Positions 41,559 to 50,335 of a stretch of 64,000 nucleotides of DNA are shown piece after piece. Each line of letters begins with the position of its first letter. Position 1 is the stretch's first letter. Under the pieces are notes generated by a model. The model made no database searches. It had not been told where the DNA came from and saw only the letters and a program-made list of their open reading frames with translations. The translations under genes and the position numbers were made by a program. This DNA comes from Trebonia sp963795335. Lineage in GTDB: Bacteria > Actinomycetota > Actinomycetes > Streptosporangiales > Streptosporangiaceae. The stretch lies in assembly GCA_963795335.1 (NCBI GenBank), contig CAWCHI010000015.1, forward strand, positions 248,001-312,000, given 5' to 3'.

Positions 41559-42929
41559 TCAGGCCGCTGGATTCTGCCAGGCGCCGCGGCCGGCCAGCAG
41601 CCCGGCCTCGCCGGGACCCCAGGTGCCGCGGGGGTAGGGATGTGCGGGCACGACGTCGCCGAGGATCGGGTCGACCACCTTCCAGGCCTCTTCGACGGTG
41701 TCCTGCCGGGCGAACAGCCAGCGGTCGCCGTCGAGGGCCGCGCCGATCAGCCGGTCGTAGGGGCGCATGTCGCTGCCCGGCTGTTGCGCGAAGGTGAGCT
41801 CCTCCGGCTGCGGCTCCCAGCCGGCCCCCGGCTTTTTCCCCTGCAGGGTGAAGCTGACCCGCGTCTCCGGCCAGACCCGGAACCGCAGCGCGTCGGACGG
41901 GTTCTCAGGCTCGATGCCGAACAGGTCCTGCGGCGGATCGCGGAACACGACGGACACCTCGGTCGCGGTGACCGGCATGCACTTGCCTGCCCGGATCAGC
42001 ACCGGAACCCCCGCCCAGCGCCACGAGTCAACCTCCAGCCGGACCGCGGCGAACGTCTCGGTGGTCGACTTCGGCGCCACCCCGTCGACGTCAAGGTAGC
42101 CCTCGTACTGACCGCGCACCACGTCCTGCGGGGTCAGCGGGCGGATCGCGCGCACCAGCCGTGACTTGGCGTCGCGCCAGCCCGACAGGTCCCTGCCCTC
42201 CGGCGGATCGGCCATGACGGTGGCCATCACTTGCAGCATGTGATTCTGGACGACGTCGCGGATCGCGCCGGTGCGGTCGTAGAACCGGCCGCGGTCGGAG
42301 ACGTCGAACGACTCCGCCATGGTGATCTGGATGCTCGCGACGAAGCTCCGGTTGAGCAGTGGCTCGATGATCGAGTTGCTGAACCGGACGAAGAGCACGT
42401 TCTCTACCGGATCGAGCCCGAGCCAGTGGTCCACCCGGTAGATGGCCTCCTCGGGGAAGTACTGGTGCATCAGCTCGTTCAGCTTCTGGGCACTGCTGAG
42501 GTCGTGGCCGAACGGCTTCTCCACCATCACCCGGTTACCGGCCGACCGGCCGGTGGCAGCGATTCCCTGGGCGATGCGGCCGAACAGGACCGGCGGCACC
42601 TCCAGGTAGAACAGCACCTGGCGGGCGGCGCCGAGCTCGTCCGACATCGCCTTGTAGGTGGCGTCGTCGCCGAGGTCGCCGTCCACGTAGCGGAGCAGGC
42701 TGATCATCTTGGCCGCGGCCGGCTCGGCCGGGTCCATCCCGTTCAGCTTGAGTGACGCGGTGGCGTAGTCACGGAACTGCCCGAGGTCCCACCCGCTCTT
42801 GGCCACCCCGACCACCGGGACGTCGAGGACACCCCGCTTGACCAGGCCCACCAGCGCGGGGAAGGTCTCCAGCTTGGCCAGATCGCCGGTCGCGCCAAAG
42901 ATCACCAGCGCGTCTACCTTGTCGGACAT
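41559..42929 (-). CDS. zwf: Glucose-6-phosphate dehydrogenase, divergent
   Basis: A 456-residue enzyme of the G6PDH family (NAD(P)-dependent oxidation of glucose 6-phosphate, first step of the pentose phosphate pathway). It has the N-terminal 'VIFGATGDLAKLETFPAL' fingerprint, 'VMVEKPFGHDLSSAQ', the substrate region 'YRVDHWLGLDPVENVLFVRF' and the catalytic-His region 'GAIRDVVQNHMLQVMA'. In most G6PDHs the second block reads DHYLGKE; here the Lys is Leu. The Lys/Arg-rich NADP loop after GATGDL is also changed. A paralogous or altered function is therefore possible. GGAGAGGTGAC precedes the ATG. It is divergent from the GH15 gene. Confidence 0.85.
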   Translation of the reverse strand: MSDKVDALVIFGATGDLAKLETFPALVGLVKRGVLDVPVVGVAKSGWDLGQFRDYATASLKLNGMDPAEPAAAKMISLLRYVDGDLGDDATYKAMSDELGAARQVLFYLEVPPVLFGRIAQGIAATGRSAGNRVMVEKPFGHDLSSAQKLNELMHQYFPEEAIYRVDHWLGLDPVENVLFVRFSNSIIEPLLNRSFVASIQITMAESFDVSDRGRFYDRTGAIRDVVQNHMLQVMATVMADPPEGRDLSGWRDAKSRLVRAIRPLTPQDVVRGQYEGYLDVDGVAPKSTTETFAAVRLEVDSWRWAGVPVLIRAGKCMPVTATEVSVVFRDPPQDLFGIEPENPSDALRFRVWPETRVSFTLQGKKPGAGWEPQPEELTFAQQPGSDMRPYDRLIGAALDGDRWLFARQDTVEEAWKVVDPILGDVVPAHPYPRGTWGPGEAGLLAGRGAWQNPAA

Positions 42930-43139
42930 GTCACCTCTCCTGCCCCGTGCTTCTCCGGTGGTCCCGGGCGGCGCTGGTGCTCGTCATGGCCGCGATTATT
43001 GAGGCCCGCAGACCCCTGCGGGTCATCCGCCGCGGGTGAAGTGCGCCGGATGTCGTGACGGCATCGTCCGCACCGGGTGATGCCAGCATCCGCTCGTGCC
43101 CTGATAGTGCCGGGTAAGGCTGAATATGAGGGAGGAACC

Positions 43140-45023
43140 GTGGCTGACTACCCGAACATCGCCGATCACGGGCTTATCGGTGACCTGCAGACCGCGGCGC
43201 TTGTCACCACCGACGGTGTCCTCGACTGGTTCTGCTGCCCGCGGTTCGACTCGCCCAGCGTCTTCGGCTCGCTGCTCGACGCCGCGCAGGGCGGTTTCTA
43301 CCGGATCGCCCCGGACCGCGACGATTACGTGAGCAAGCAGCTCTACCTGCCCGACAGCGCCGTCCTGGTCACCCGGTTCATGACCCCCGACGGGGTCGGC
43401 GAAGTGCATGACTTCATGCCGGTCATCGAGGGCGGGGCGACCGACCGGCACCGCCTGGTCCGGAACATCCGGGTGGTCCGCGGGACCATGCGGTTCCGCA
43501 TCGAGGTGGAGCCACGCTTCGACTACGGCCGCAAGAAGCACAAGGTGGAGGTGTCCGCCCACGGCATCGTCTTCCGGTGCGAGGACGGCATGGAGCTGAC
43601 TTTGCACGGCATCACCCCCGAGGGGGCCACCGTGAACGAGCTCGGCATGGCCACGGTCCCCGGCACTCAGGCAGTCGGGGCCACCGGGCTGCGCTGGACC
43701 CGGACCATGCACCAGGGCCAGTCCGGGGGCATGGTCCTCGAGTCAATGGGCGGCACCCCCCACACGGTCACCCCGGAACAGGCGGAGCGCCTGCAGAAGC
43801 AGACGGAGCAGTACTGGCACGGCTGGCTGCGCAGCTCGAGCTACCGCGGGCGGTGGCGGGAGATGGTCAGCCGCTCGGCCATCACGCTGAAGCTGATGAC
43901 CTACGCCCCGACCGGGGCGCTGGTGGCGGCCCCGACGACCGGCCTGCCCGAGCAGGTCGGCGGGGAACGCAACTGGGACTACCGCTACACCTGGATCCGG
44001 GACGCTTCCTTCTCCGTCTACGCCCTGCTCGGCCTGGGGCACGTGGAAGAGGCCAGGCAGTTCGGAATGTGGATGCGGGAACGGGTGGAAGAGCAGGCAG
44101 GCACGGACTCGGGGCCGCTGAAGATCATGTACCGGGTCGATGGCAGCTCCGACCTGACCGAGGAAACCCTCGATCACTGGGAGGGCTGGCGCGGGTCGCG
44201 CCCGGTGCGGATCGGCAACGGCGCATCCGACCAGCTCCAGCTGGACATCTACGGCGAAGCGGCCGACGCCATGTTCCTGGCCGACAACAACGGGGTGCAG
44301 ATCGCGCACAAGGGCTGGTCGGCGGTCACCAGCATGATGGACTGGCTGTGCGAGCACTGGGACCAGCCCGACGAGGGGATCTGGGAGACCCGCGGCGGCC
44401 GGAAGAACTTCACCTACGGGCGGTTCCAGGTCTGGGTGGCGCTGGACCGCTCCATCCGGCTGGCGGCCGCCCGCGGCCGGCCGGCCGACATCGCCCGCTG
44501 GACCCTCGAGCGTGACACGGTCTACAAGGAGATCATGGAGCGCGGCTTCAACGCCAGGGTCGGCGCGTTCACCCAGCACTACGACACGGAGGTGCTGGAC
44601 TCCTCGTTGCTGTTGATGCCGCTGCAGGGTTTCATCGCCCCGCAAGACCCGATGTGGATCTCCACCCTGGAGGCGATAGACCGCGAGCTGGTCTCCGACA
44701 GCCTGGTCTACCGCTACAACCCGTCCGCCTCACCGGACGGCCTGGCGGGCGACGAGGGCACCTTTTCGCTGTGCACGTTCTGGTACGTCGACGCCCTGGC
44801 CCGGGCGGGCCGAGTCGACGAGGCCCGGCTGACGTTCGAGAAGATGCACACCTATGCCAGCAACCTGGGCCTGTTCTCCGAGGAAATCAGCAGCACCGGC
44901 GAGCAGCTGGGCAACTTCCCGCAGGCGTTCAGCCACCTGTCGCTGATCAGCGCCGCCATCAACCTGGATCAGCAGCTGGACTACGGCGCGGGCGAGGTCG
45001 GGCGCACCGTCAACAGCGGTTAG
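43140..45023 (+). CDS. Glycoside hydrolase family 15 protein (glucoamylase/trehalase-like)
   Basis: A protein of about 627 residues with an N-terminal beta-sandwich domain ('YPNIADHGLIGDLQTAALVT', 'GVLDWFCCPRFDSPSVFGSL') and an (alpha/alpha)6-barrel catalytic domain. Conserved blocks are 'TGLPEQVGGERNWDYRYTWI' with 'RDASFSVYAL', 'GWRGSRPVRIGNGASDQLQL' and 'DEGIWETRGGRKNFTYGRFQ'; the acid/base pair lies in the last and in 'SSTGEQLGNFPQAFSH'. Bacterial members of this architecture include trehalases, so the substrate could be trehalose or maltodextrin. The GTG at 43140 follows GGAGG by 4 nt. It is divergent from the zwf-like gene. Confidence 0.88.
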   Translation: MADYPNIADHGLIGDLQTAALVTTDGVLDWFCCPRFDSPSVFGSLLDAAQGGFYRIAPDRDDYVSKQLYLPDSAVLVTRFMTPDGVGEVHDFMPVIEGGATDRHRLVRNIRVVRGTMRFRIEVEPRFDYGRKKHKVEVSAHGIVFRCEDGMELTLHGITPEGATVNELGMATVPGTQAVGATGLRWTRTMHQGQSGGMVLESMGGTPHTVTPEQAERLQKQTEQYWHGWLRSSSYRGRWREMVSRSAITLKLMTYAPTGALVAAPTTGLPEQVGGERNWDYRYTWIRDASFSVYALLGLGHVEEARQFGMWMRERVEEQAGTDSGPLKIMYRVDGSSDLTEETLDHWEGWRGSRPVRIGNGASDQLQLDIYGEAADAMFLADNNGVQIAHKGWSAVTSMMDWLCEHWDQPDEGIWETRGGRKNFTYGRFQVWVALDRSIRLAAARGRPADIARWTLERDTVYKEIMERGFNARVGAFTQHYDTEVLDSSLLLMPLQGFIAPQDPMWISTLEAIDRELVSDSLVYRYNPSASPDGLAGDEGTFSLCTFWYVDALARAGRVDEARLTFEKMHTYASNLGLFSEEISSTGEQLGNFPQAFSHLSLISAAINLDQQLDYGAGEVGRTVNSG

Positions 45024-45088
45024 CCGCCGCGCGGGCAGGCCGAGGGTGAGCCCCCGGGCCTGCCTGGGGGCTGCGTTATCGTCGGGGC

Positions 45089-45850
45089 ATGGACAAGGTG
45101 GTTGGGAGCGCCGCGGCGGCAGTAGCTGACATCCCGGACGGCGCGACGCTCGCGGTGGGCGGGTTCGGGCTCTGCGGGATTCCCTCGGTGCTCATCCAGG
45201 CGGTGCTCGAGGCCGGGACGCGCGACCTCGAAGTGGTCTCGAACAACGCGGGTGTGGACGACTGGGGCCTGGGCCTGCTGCTCGGCGCGCGGCGGCTGCG
45301 CCGGGTGGTGGCCTCCTACGTCGGGGAGAACAAGGAGTTCGCCCGGCAGTACCTGGCGGGCGAGCTCGAGGTGGAGCTGACGCCGCAGGGCACGCTGGCC
45401 GAGCGGATGCGGGCGGGCGGGTCCGGGATCGCGGCCTTCTTCACCCGCACCGGGGTCGGCACCCAGGTCGCCGAGGGCGGCATGCCGTGGCGCTACGACT
45501 CGGCCGGGAACGTCGCGGTTGCCTCGCCGCCCAAGCCGGTCCAGGACTTCGACGGGCTCGACTACGTCCTCGAACGCGCCATCGTGGCCGACTTCGGGCT
45601 GGTCCGGGCGTGGAAGGGGGACCGTCACGGCAACCTCGTCTTCCGCGACGCCGCCCGCAACTTCAACCCGCTGGCGGCGATGTGCGGCCGGGTGACCGTG
45701 GCCGAGGTCGAGCACCTGGTGAACCCGGGCGAGCTCGACCCGAACGAGGTGCACACGCCGGGCGTGTTCGTGCAGCGGGTGGTCGCCCTGACCCCCGACC
45801 AGGCGGCCGACAAGCGGATCGAGAAGCGCACGGTGAGGGAGGACTCATGA
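45089..45850 (+). CDS. scoA: 3-oxoacid CoA-transferase, alpha subunit
   Basis: A 253-residue subunit of a family I CoA-transferase that moves CoA between succinyl-CoA and 3-oxoacids such as acetoacetate. It has the N-terminal 'DGATLAVGGFGLCGIPSVLI', then 'LEVVSNNAGVDDWGLG', 'GTLAERMRAGGSGIAAFFTR' and 'ADFGLVRAWKGDRHGNLVFR'. The full family length is present. The ATG has no clear ribosome-binding site; only AT-rich DNA and a GGGG precede it. Its stop overlaps the beta-subunit start by 4 nt (ATGA). Confidence 0.92.
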   Translation: MDKVVGSAAAAVADIPDGATLAVGGFGLCGIPSVLIQAVLEAGTRDLEVVSNNAGVDDWGLGLLLGARRLRRVVASYVGENKEFARQYLAGELEVELTPQGTLAERMRAGGSGIAAFFTRTGVGTQVAEGGMPWRYDSAGNVAVASPPKPVQDFDGLDYVLERAIVADFGLVRAWKGDRHGNLVFRDAARNFNPLAAMCGRVTVAEVEHLVNPGELDPNEVHTPGVFVQRVVALTPDQAADKRIEKRTVREDS

Positions 45851-46480
45851 GCTGGACGCGTGAGCAGATGGCGGCCCGGGCCGCGGCCGAGCTGTCCGAC
45901 GGCGACTACGTGAACCTCGGCATCGGGCTGCCCACGCTGGTGCCCAACTACGTCGCCGACGGGGTGGAGCTGGTGCTCCAGTCGGAGAACGGGATCCTCG
46001 GCGTCGGCCCCTACCCCGGCGAGGCGCAGGTCGACCCGGACCTGATCAACGCGGGCAAGGAGACCGTCACCATCCGCCCCGGCGCCTCCTTCTTCGACTC
46101 CGCGACCAGCTTCGGGATGATCCGCGGGGGGAAGATCGACGCCGCCATCCTCGGCGCGATGCAGGTGTCCAGGGGCGGCGACATCGCCAACTGGATGATC
46201 CCGGGCAAGATGGTCAAGGGCATGGGCGGCGCCATGGACCTGGTGCACGGGGCCAGGAAGGTCATCGTGCTGATGGAGCACGTCGCCAGGGACGGCAGCT
46301 ACAAGATCGTCGACGAGTGCTCGCTGCCCTACACCGGCAAGGGCGTCGTCCAGCGGATCATCACCGACCTGTGCGTCCTCGACGTCACTGCGCGACGGGC
46401 TGGTGCTGGTCGAGCTTGCTCCCGGGGTGGACGAGGAAGAGGTCCGGGCCAAGACCGAGCCGCCGGTCAGAGCAGGCTAG
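45847..46480 (+). CDS. scoB: 3-oxoacid CoA-transferase, beta subunit (one frame break)
   Basis: The partner of the alpha subunit, about 210 residues. It carries the catalytic glutamate motif 'LQSENGILGVGPYPGEAQ' (Glu forms the acyl-CoA thioester) and 'GASFFDSATSFGMIRGGKID'. The frame breaks near 46389 with one extra base after 'CVLDVT'; the sequence then continues as 'RDGLVLVELAPGVDEEEVRA' to a TAG at 46478-46480. An intact heterodimer with the upstream subunit is expected if the insertion is a sequencing error. Confidence 0.87.
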
Positions 46481-46493
46481 CCCTGACCCGTCC

Positions 46494-46585
46494 TGTGGAT
46501 AAGCTGTGGGCAACGTGTTGACGACTGGTGGACGGGCCGAAATGGGCCAATTCTCCTGTGGGTAACCGCGACAGCCTGTGGACAA
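46494..46585 (+). promoter_or_regulatory. Cluster of four DnaA boxes
   Basis: Four nonamers lie in the same orientation: TGTGGATAA (46494-46502), TGTGGGCAA (46505-46513), TGTGGGTAA (46557-46565) and TGTGGACAA (46577-46585). The first is the reverse complement of the E. coli box TTATCCACA and the last of the actinobacterial TTGTCCACA; the other two differ by one base. They sit in the gap between scoB and tRNA-Met. No dnaA, dnaN or AT-rich unwinding element is adjacent, so a titration or regulatory site is more likely than an origin. Confidence 0.65.
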
Positions 46586-46649
46586 CCACCACCGGACGCA
46601 AGCAGGCCCTCGATCAGGTACCCTTACGTAGTCGCCTATGGCGGCGCAT

Positions 46650-46722
46650 GGCGGAGTAGCTCAGTCGGCAGAGCAAGCGGCTCATAATCGCTGTGTCACC
46701 GGTTCAAGTCCGGTCTCCGCTA
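46650..46722 (+). tRNA. tRNA-Met (anticodon CAT, elongator-type)
   Basis: Acceptor stem GGCGGAG/CTCCGCT (one G-T pair), D-arm AGCTCAGTCGGCAGAGC, anticodon stem AGCGG/TCGCT (central pairs imperfect) with loop CTCATAA, T-arm ACCGG/CCGGT with TTCAAGT, discriminator A; CCA is not fully encoded. The G1 pair and the absence of GGG/CCC in the anticodon stem argue against an initiator tRNA. A CAT anticodon could also be a modified tRNA-Ile, but the position before rpmG fits tRNA-Met. Confidence 0.92.
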
Positions 46723-46768
46723 CCCAGTCAGTGTCCAGTAGAAGCCCTCACCAGAAAGGCACTCCATC

Positions 46769-46933
46769 GTGGCTGCCACCGATGTCCGGCCGAAGATCAC
46801 GCTGGCTTGCCAGGAGTGCAAGCACCGCAACTACATCACCAAGAAGAACCGCCGCAACGACCCGGACCGGCTCGAGCTGAAGAAGTTCTGCCCGAACTGC
46901 CGCCGGCACACCGACCACCGCGAGACCCGCTAG
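46769..46933 (+). CDS. rpmG: 50S ribosomal protein L33
   Basis: A 54-residue protein: 'ITLACQECKHRNYITKKNRR' and 'LKKFCPNCRRHTDHRETR', with four cysteines in two CxxC pairs, i.e. the zinc-binding (C+) L33 form. The GTG start at 46769 follows AGAAAGG. It stands between tRNA-Met and the MaoC pair exactly as in mycobacteria and streptomycetes. Confidence 0.95.
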   Translation: MAATDVRPKITLACQECKHRNYITKKNRRNDPDRLELKKFCPNCRRHTDHRETR

Positions 46934-46956
46934 CCAGGCCACCGGGGCAGCCCGCG

Positions 46957-47406
46957 ATGGCACTGAACCCCGAGTACGCCGGCAAGGTCTACGGCCCGGG
47001 CGAGCCGTACGAGGTCAGCCGGGTGAAGATCGCCGACTTCGCCGACGCGATCGGCGAGCCGAGCGAGCTGTGCCGTAACCGGGAAGCGGCCGTCAAGGCG
47101 GGGTACCCGGACGTCATCGCGCCGCCGACGTTCGCCGTGGTGATCACGATGAACGCGTCCGCCGAGGCAGTTCACGATCCCGGCCTCGGCCTCGACTACT
47201 CGATGGTCGTGCACGGCGATCAGGGCTTCGCCCACTCCCGCCCGCTGCACGCGGGCGACGTGGTGACCGCGACGACCACGATCGAGTCGATCAAGGCCGT
47301 CGGCGGGCTGTCGATGCTGGTCACGTCGACCGACCTGGCCACCGTGGACGGCGAGCACGTCTGCACCGCCCGGTCCATGCTGGTCGAGCGGGGCGCCGGC
47401 ACGTGA
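46957..47406 (+). CDS. hadA: MaoC-like (R)-hydratase subunit, HadA/HadC type
   Basis: A 149-residue hot-dog-fold protein, the FAS1-like dehydratase N-domain form: 'GKVYGPGEPYEVSRVKIADF', 'GYPDVIAPPTFAVVI', 'MVVHGDQGFAHSRPLHAGDV'. It lacks the D-x4-H catalytic pair of the hydratase 2 motif, so it should act as the substrate-binding subunit of a heterodimer with the next gene. In mycobacteria the equivalent dimer dehydrates 3-hydroxyacyl-ACP in FAS-II; here the pathway is inferred. It overlaps the next gene by 4 nt. Confidence 0.88.
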   Translation: MALNPEYAGKVYGPGEPYEVSRVKIADFADAIGEPSELCRNREAAVKAGYPDVIAPPTFAVVITMNASAEAVHDPGLGLDYSMVVHGDQGFAHSRPLHAGDVVTATTTIESIKAVGGLSMLVTSTDLATVDGEHVCTARSMLVERGAGT

Positions 47407-47825
47407 GCGTGAGCTACGACAGCGTGGCCGAGGGCACCGAGCTGCCGGCGCGCTCCTACCGGGTCACCCGGCTGGACCTGGTCAAGTATGCCGGCGCCTC
47501 CGGCGACTTCAACGTCATCCACTGGAACGAGCGGGTGGCCCGCTCGGTCGGCCTGCCGAACGTGATCGCGCACGGCATGTACACGATGGCCCAGGCGGGT
47601 AAGTTCGTCTCCGAGTGGGCTGGCGACCCGGGGGCGGTGACCGACTTCGGCGTCCGCTTCTCGGCCATGGTGCCGGTCCCTGACGACGATGAGGGCGCGA
47701 CCATCGAATTCACCGGCAAGGTCCTGGACAAGCTCGACGGGAACAAGGTGACCGTGGACATCGTGGCCAAGGCGGCCGGGGCGAAGGTACTGAGCCGCGC
47801 CCGCGCCACCGTGCGCCTGCCGTGA
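47403..47825 (+). CDS. hadB: MaoC-like (R)-hydratase catalytic subunit, HadB type
   Basis: A 140-residue hot-dog protein carrying the hydratase 2 motif 'GDFNVIHWNERVARSVGLPN' followed by 'VIAHGMYTM': the catalytic Asp and His of (R)-specific hydratases. It couples to the upstream binding subunit (GTGA overlap) and to murB downstream (4-nt overlap). Expected to dehydrate (3R)-hydroxyacyl thioesters in fatty-acid elongation. Confidence 0.9.
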   Translation: MSVSYDSVAEGTELPARSYRVTRLDLVKYAGASGDFNVIHWNERVARSVGLPNVIAHGMYTMAQAGKFVSEWAGDPGAVTDFGVRFSAMVPVPDDDEGATIEFTGKVLDKLDGNKVTVDIVAKAAGAKVLSRARATVRLP

Positions 47826-48979
47826 CCGGGCTGCCGGAAGGCCCCGCGGAGCCCGCGGTGCTGCTGGCCGACTACACCACGCTCGGCCTGGGCGGCCCGG
47901 CCACGACCTTCGTGTCGGCTGGAACGGAGGCCGACCTGATCGGCGCGGTGCGCGCGGCCGACGCGTCCGGCGATCCTGTGCTGCTCATCGGCGGGGGGTC
48001 CAACCTGGTCATCTCCGACGCGGGCTTTCCCGGCACGGTCATCCACGTGAACACCCGTGGCCTGCGCCAGGCTGAGGCGGGTGACGGTGCCGCCAGTGCC
48101 GCTGGTGCCAGCGCCGTCGACGTGACCGTGGCGGCCGGCGAGGACTGGGACGGCGTGGTCGCGGCGACCGTCGCCGACGGCCTGGCGGGCCTGGAGCCGC
48201 TGTCCGGCATCCCCGGGCGGGCCGGGGCGACCCCGATCCAGAACGTCGGCGCCTACGGGCGCGAGGTGGCCGAGGTGATCACCGCGGTGCGGGTTTACGA
48301 CCGGCGGGACGGCCAGGTCAAGGTCATCCCGAACGAGGGCTGCCGCTTCTCCTACCGCAGCAGCCTGTTCAAGAGCGGCCGGCCGGAATCGCTCGTCTCC
48401 CGGCCGGGTGCGCCCGCCGCACTGGCGGCCCAGCCCCGGTTCGTGGTCCTCGACGTCACCTTCCGGCTCGCCCGGCAGCCCCAGTCGGCCCCGGTCCGGT
48501 ACACCGAGCTGGCGGCCGAGCTCGGCCTCGGGCTGGGCGAGCAGGCCGGGACGGGCGAGGTCCGGGCGGCCGTGGTCAAGATCCGCGCGCGCAAGGGCAT
48601 GGTCCTGTCCCCGGGCGACCCCGATACCCGCAGCGCGGGTTCCTTCTTCACCAACCCGGTCGTCACCGCGGCCAGCCTGGCCCGGGTCGAGGCCGCCGCC
48701 GCCGCCCGCGGGGCGGGCCCGGTTCCGCGCTTCCCGGCCGGCGAGGGCCTGGTCAAGGTGCCCGCCGCGTGGCTGATCGAGCACGCTGGCTTCGCCCGGG
48801 GGTACGGCGCCCCGGCCCCGGCCCGGGTCTCCTCGAAGCACACCCTGGCCCTGGTCGTCGCGGGCGACGCGACCGCCAGCGACCTGCTCGCCCTCGCCCG
48901 GGAGATCGTCGCCGGGGTCCGCGCGGCCTACGGCGTGACCCTCACCCCCGAGCCCATCCTGGTCGGCCTCGCCCTCTGA
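47822..48979 (+). CDS. murB: UDP-N-acetylmuramate dehydrogenase (UDP-N-acetylenolpyruvoylglucosamine reductase)
   Basis: A 385-residue FAD enzyme making UDP-MurNAc in peptidoglycan synthesis. FAD-binding motifs are 'LLIGGGSNLVISDAGFPG' and 'GLEPLSGIPGRAGATPIQNV' with 'GAYGREVAEVI'; 'EGCRFSYRSSLFK' and the serine-proton donor region 'RSAGSFFTNPVV' are present, as is the C-terminal 'VSSKHTLALV' with 'HAGFARGYG'. The layout is type I. The GTG overlaps the HadB-type gene stop by 4 nt, the order seen in many actinobacteria. Confidence 0.95.
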   Translation: MTGLPEGPAEPAVLLADYTTLGLGGPATTFVSAGTEADLIGAVRAADASGDPVLLIGGGSNLVISDAGFPGTVIHVNTRGLRQAEAGDGAASAAGASAVDVTVAAGEDWDGVVAATVADGLAGLEPLSGIPGRAGATPIQNVGAYGREVAEVITAVRVYDRRDGQVKVIPNEGCRFSYRSSLFKSGRPESLVSRPGAPAALAAQPRFVVLDVTFRLARQPQSAPVRYTELAAELGLGLGEQAGTGEVRAAVVKIRARKGMVLSPGDPDTRSAGSFFTNPVVTAASLARVEAAAAARGAGPVPRFPAGEGLVKVPAAWLIEHAGFARGYGAPAPARVSSKHTLALVVAGDATASDLLALAREIVAGVRAAYGVTLTPEPILVGLAL

Positions 48980-49269
48980 CCGCCCCGCTCAAGTTCCCCG
49001 ACGGCCGCTGTTTGCTCCCGCCCACGCCCAGTACCGGCCCGCAGCCTCCGCCCGCCGGTGTGCCTCGGTTCGTGCTCACACCAGCCTCAGAATCCCCACC
49101 CGCTCGCGAGCGCCCTAGTTGCCGCGGAAACTTTCAGCTATTCGGAAACTTTTTGGTGTCACCGCAACATTTGTTTCCCATATTCGATGTTATCGTCGGA
49201 AAGCGCGGTTGAGCGGCATCGAAATCTAGCCCCAATCGACTCGGCACTCCCGCTGGCCACGTCGGTCGC

Positions 49270-50284
49270 CTAGCTCGCCAGCCAGGTGTCGATGCCGGAC
49301 AGCAGCCTGCCGCGGACCCCGGGCGGGGCGGCCGAGCCGCGAACCGACATGCGGGCCAGCTCGGCCAGCTCGGCCGGGCCGAACCCGTGGACGTCGCGGG
49401 CGATCTGGTACTGCCGCACGAGGCGGTGGCCGAACAGCAGCGGGTCGTCGGCGCCGAGCGCCACCGGGACGCCAGCCGCGAACAGCCGCGCGCAGCGGGA
49501 CCGCCTGCTCGTCCGGCGCCACCCCGAGCGACACGTTCGAAGACGGGCAGACCTCGCACGTCACCGCGCCGGCGGCGATCCGCTCAACCAGCCGCGGGTC
49601 CTCGGCCGAGCGTATGCCGTGCCCGAGCCGGGTCGCGTGCAGCAAGTCGAGGGCGGCCGCCACGCTGGGCGGCCCGACCAGCTCGCCCGCATGCGGCACG
49701 AGCATCAGCCCGGCCCGCCCGGCGATCCGGAAGGCGGGCGCGAACTCGGCCGCCGGGCCGCGCCGCTCGTCGTTGGACAGCCCGAAGCCGGTGACCCCGT
49801 GGGCGGCGTACTGGACGGCCAGCCGGGCCAGCGTCCGGGCGTCCATCGGGTGGCGGGTCCGGTTGGCCGCGATGACGATGCCGATGCCGATGTCGGCCGC
49901 GCGGGCCGCCTTCGCCGCCGCGTCGAGCAGCAGCTCGGTGAACGCGGTGACGCCGCCGTAGCGGGCGGCGAAGCCGGACGGGTCGGCCTGCAGCTCGAGC
50001 CAGCCGGAGCCTTCCGCGCGCTCGTCCTCGGCGATCTCCCGGACGAGCCGCTGCAGGTCATCCGGGGTCCGCAGCACTGAACGGGCGGTGTCGTAGAGGC
50101 GCTGGAAGCGGAACCAGCCCCGTTCGTCGGCGGTGGACAGCTGGGGCGGCCATTCCTCGGTCAGCGCGGCCGGCAGGGAGATCCCGTGCCGCTCCGCCAG
50201 CTCGACCATCGTCGAGTGGCGCATGGCACCAGTCAGGTGCAGGTGAAGGTGCGCCTTGGGAAGGGCCGACAGATCGTGCGGCAT
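49270..50284 (-). CDS. add: Adenosine deaminase family protein (one frame break)
   Basis: A metal-dependent deaminase of about 338 residues converting adenosine (or a related compound) to inosine. It shows the N-terminal HxH in 'KAHLHLHLTGAMR', 'MLVPHAGELVGPPSVAAALD', 'RLGHGIRSAEDP', 'TCEVCPSSNVSLGV' and, after the frame break, the metal-binding 'VALGADDPLLFG'. The break is near 49498 between 'DEQAVPLR' and 'LFAAGVPVALG', most simply one inserted base. The stop is at 49270. It is convergent with murB. The HLTGA variant of the usual HLEGS suggests a divergent substrate. Confidence 0.87.
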
Positions 50285-50335
50285 TCTCTATTATCCGCGA
50301 CGCGCGCAGGTGCCCGTGGGCAGTTGGGGTTAACG

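Noticed and set aside
46494..46585. DnaA-box cluster as the chromosomal origin
   Set aside because: No dnaA, dnaN, gyrB or AT-rich unwinding region is adjacent, and only four boxes are present, whereas actinobacterial origins usually carry many more.
49120..49205. AT-rich patch with CGGAAACTTT twice between murB and add
   Set aside because: It lies between convergent stops and has no hairpin or promoter layout; the repeat is too short to interpret.
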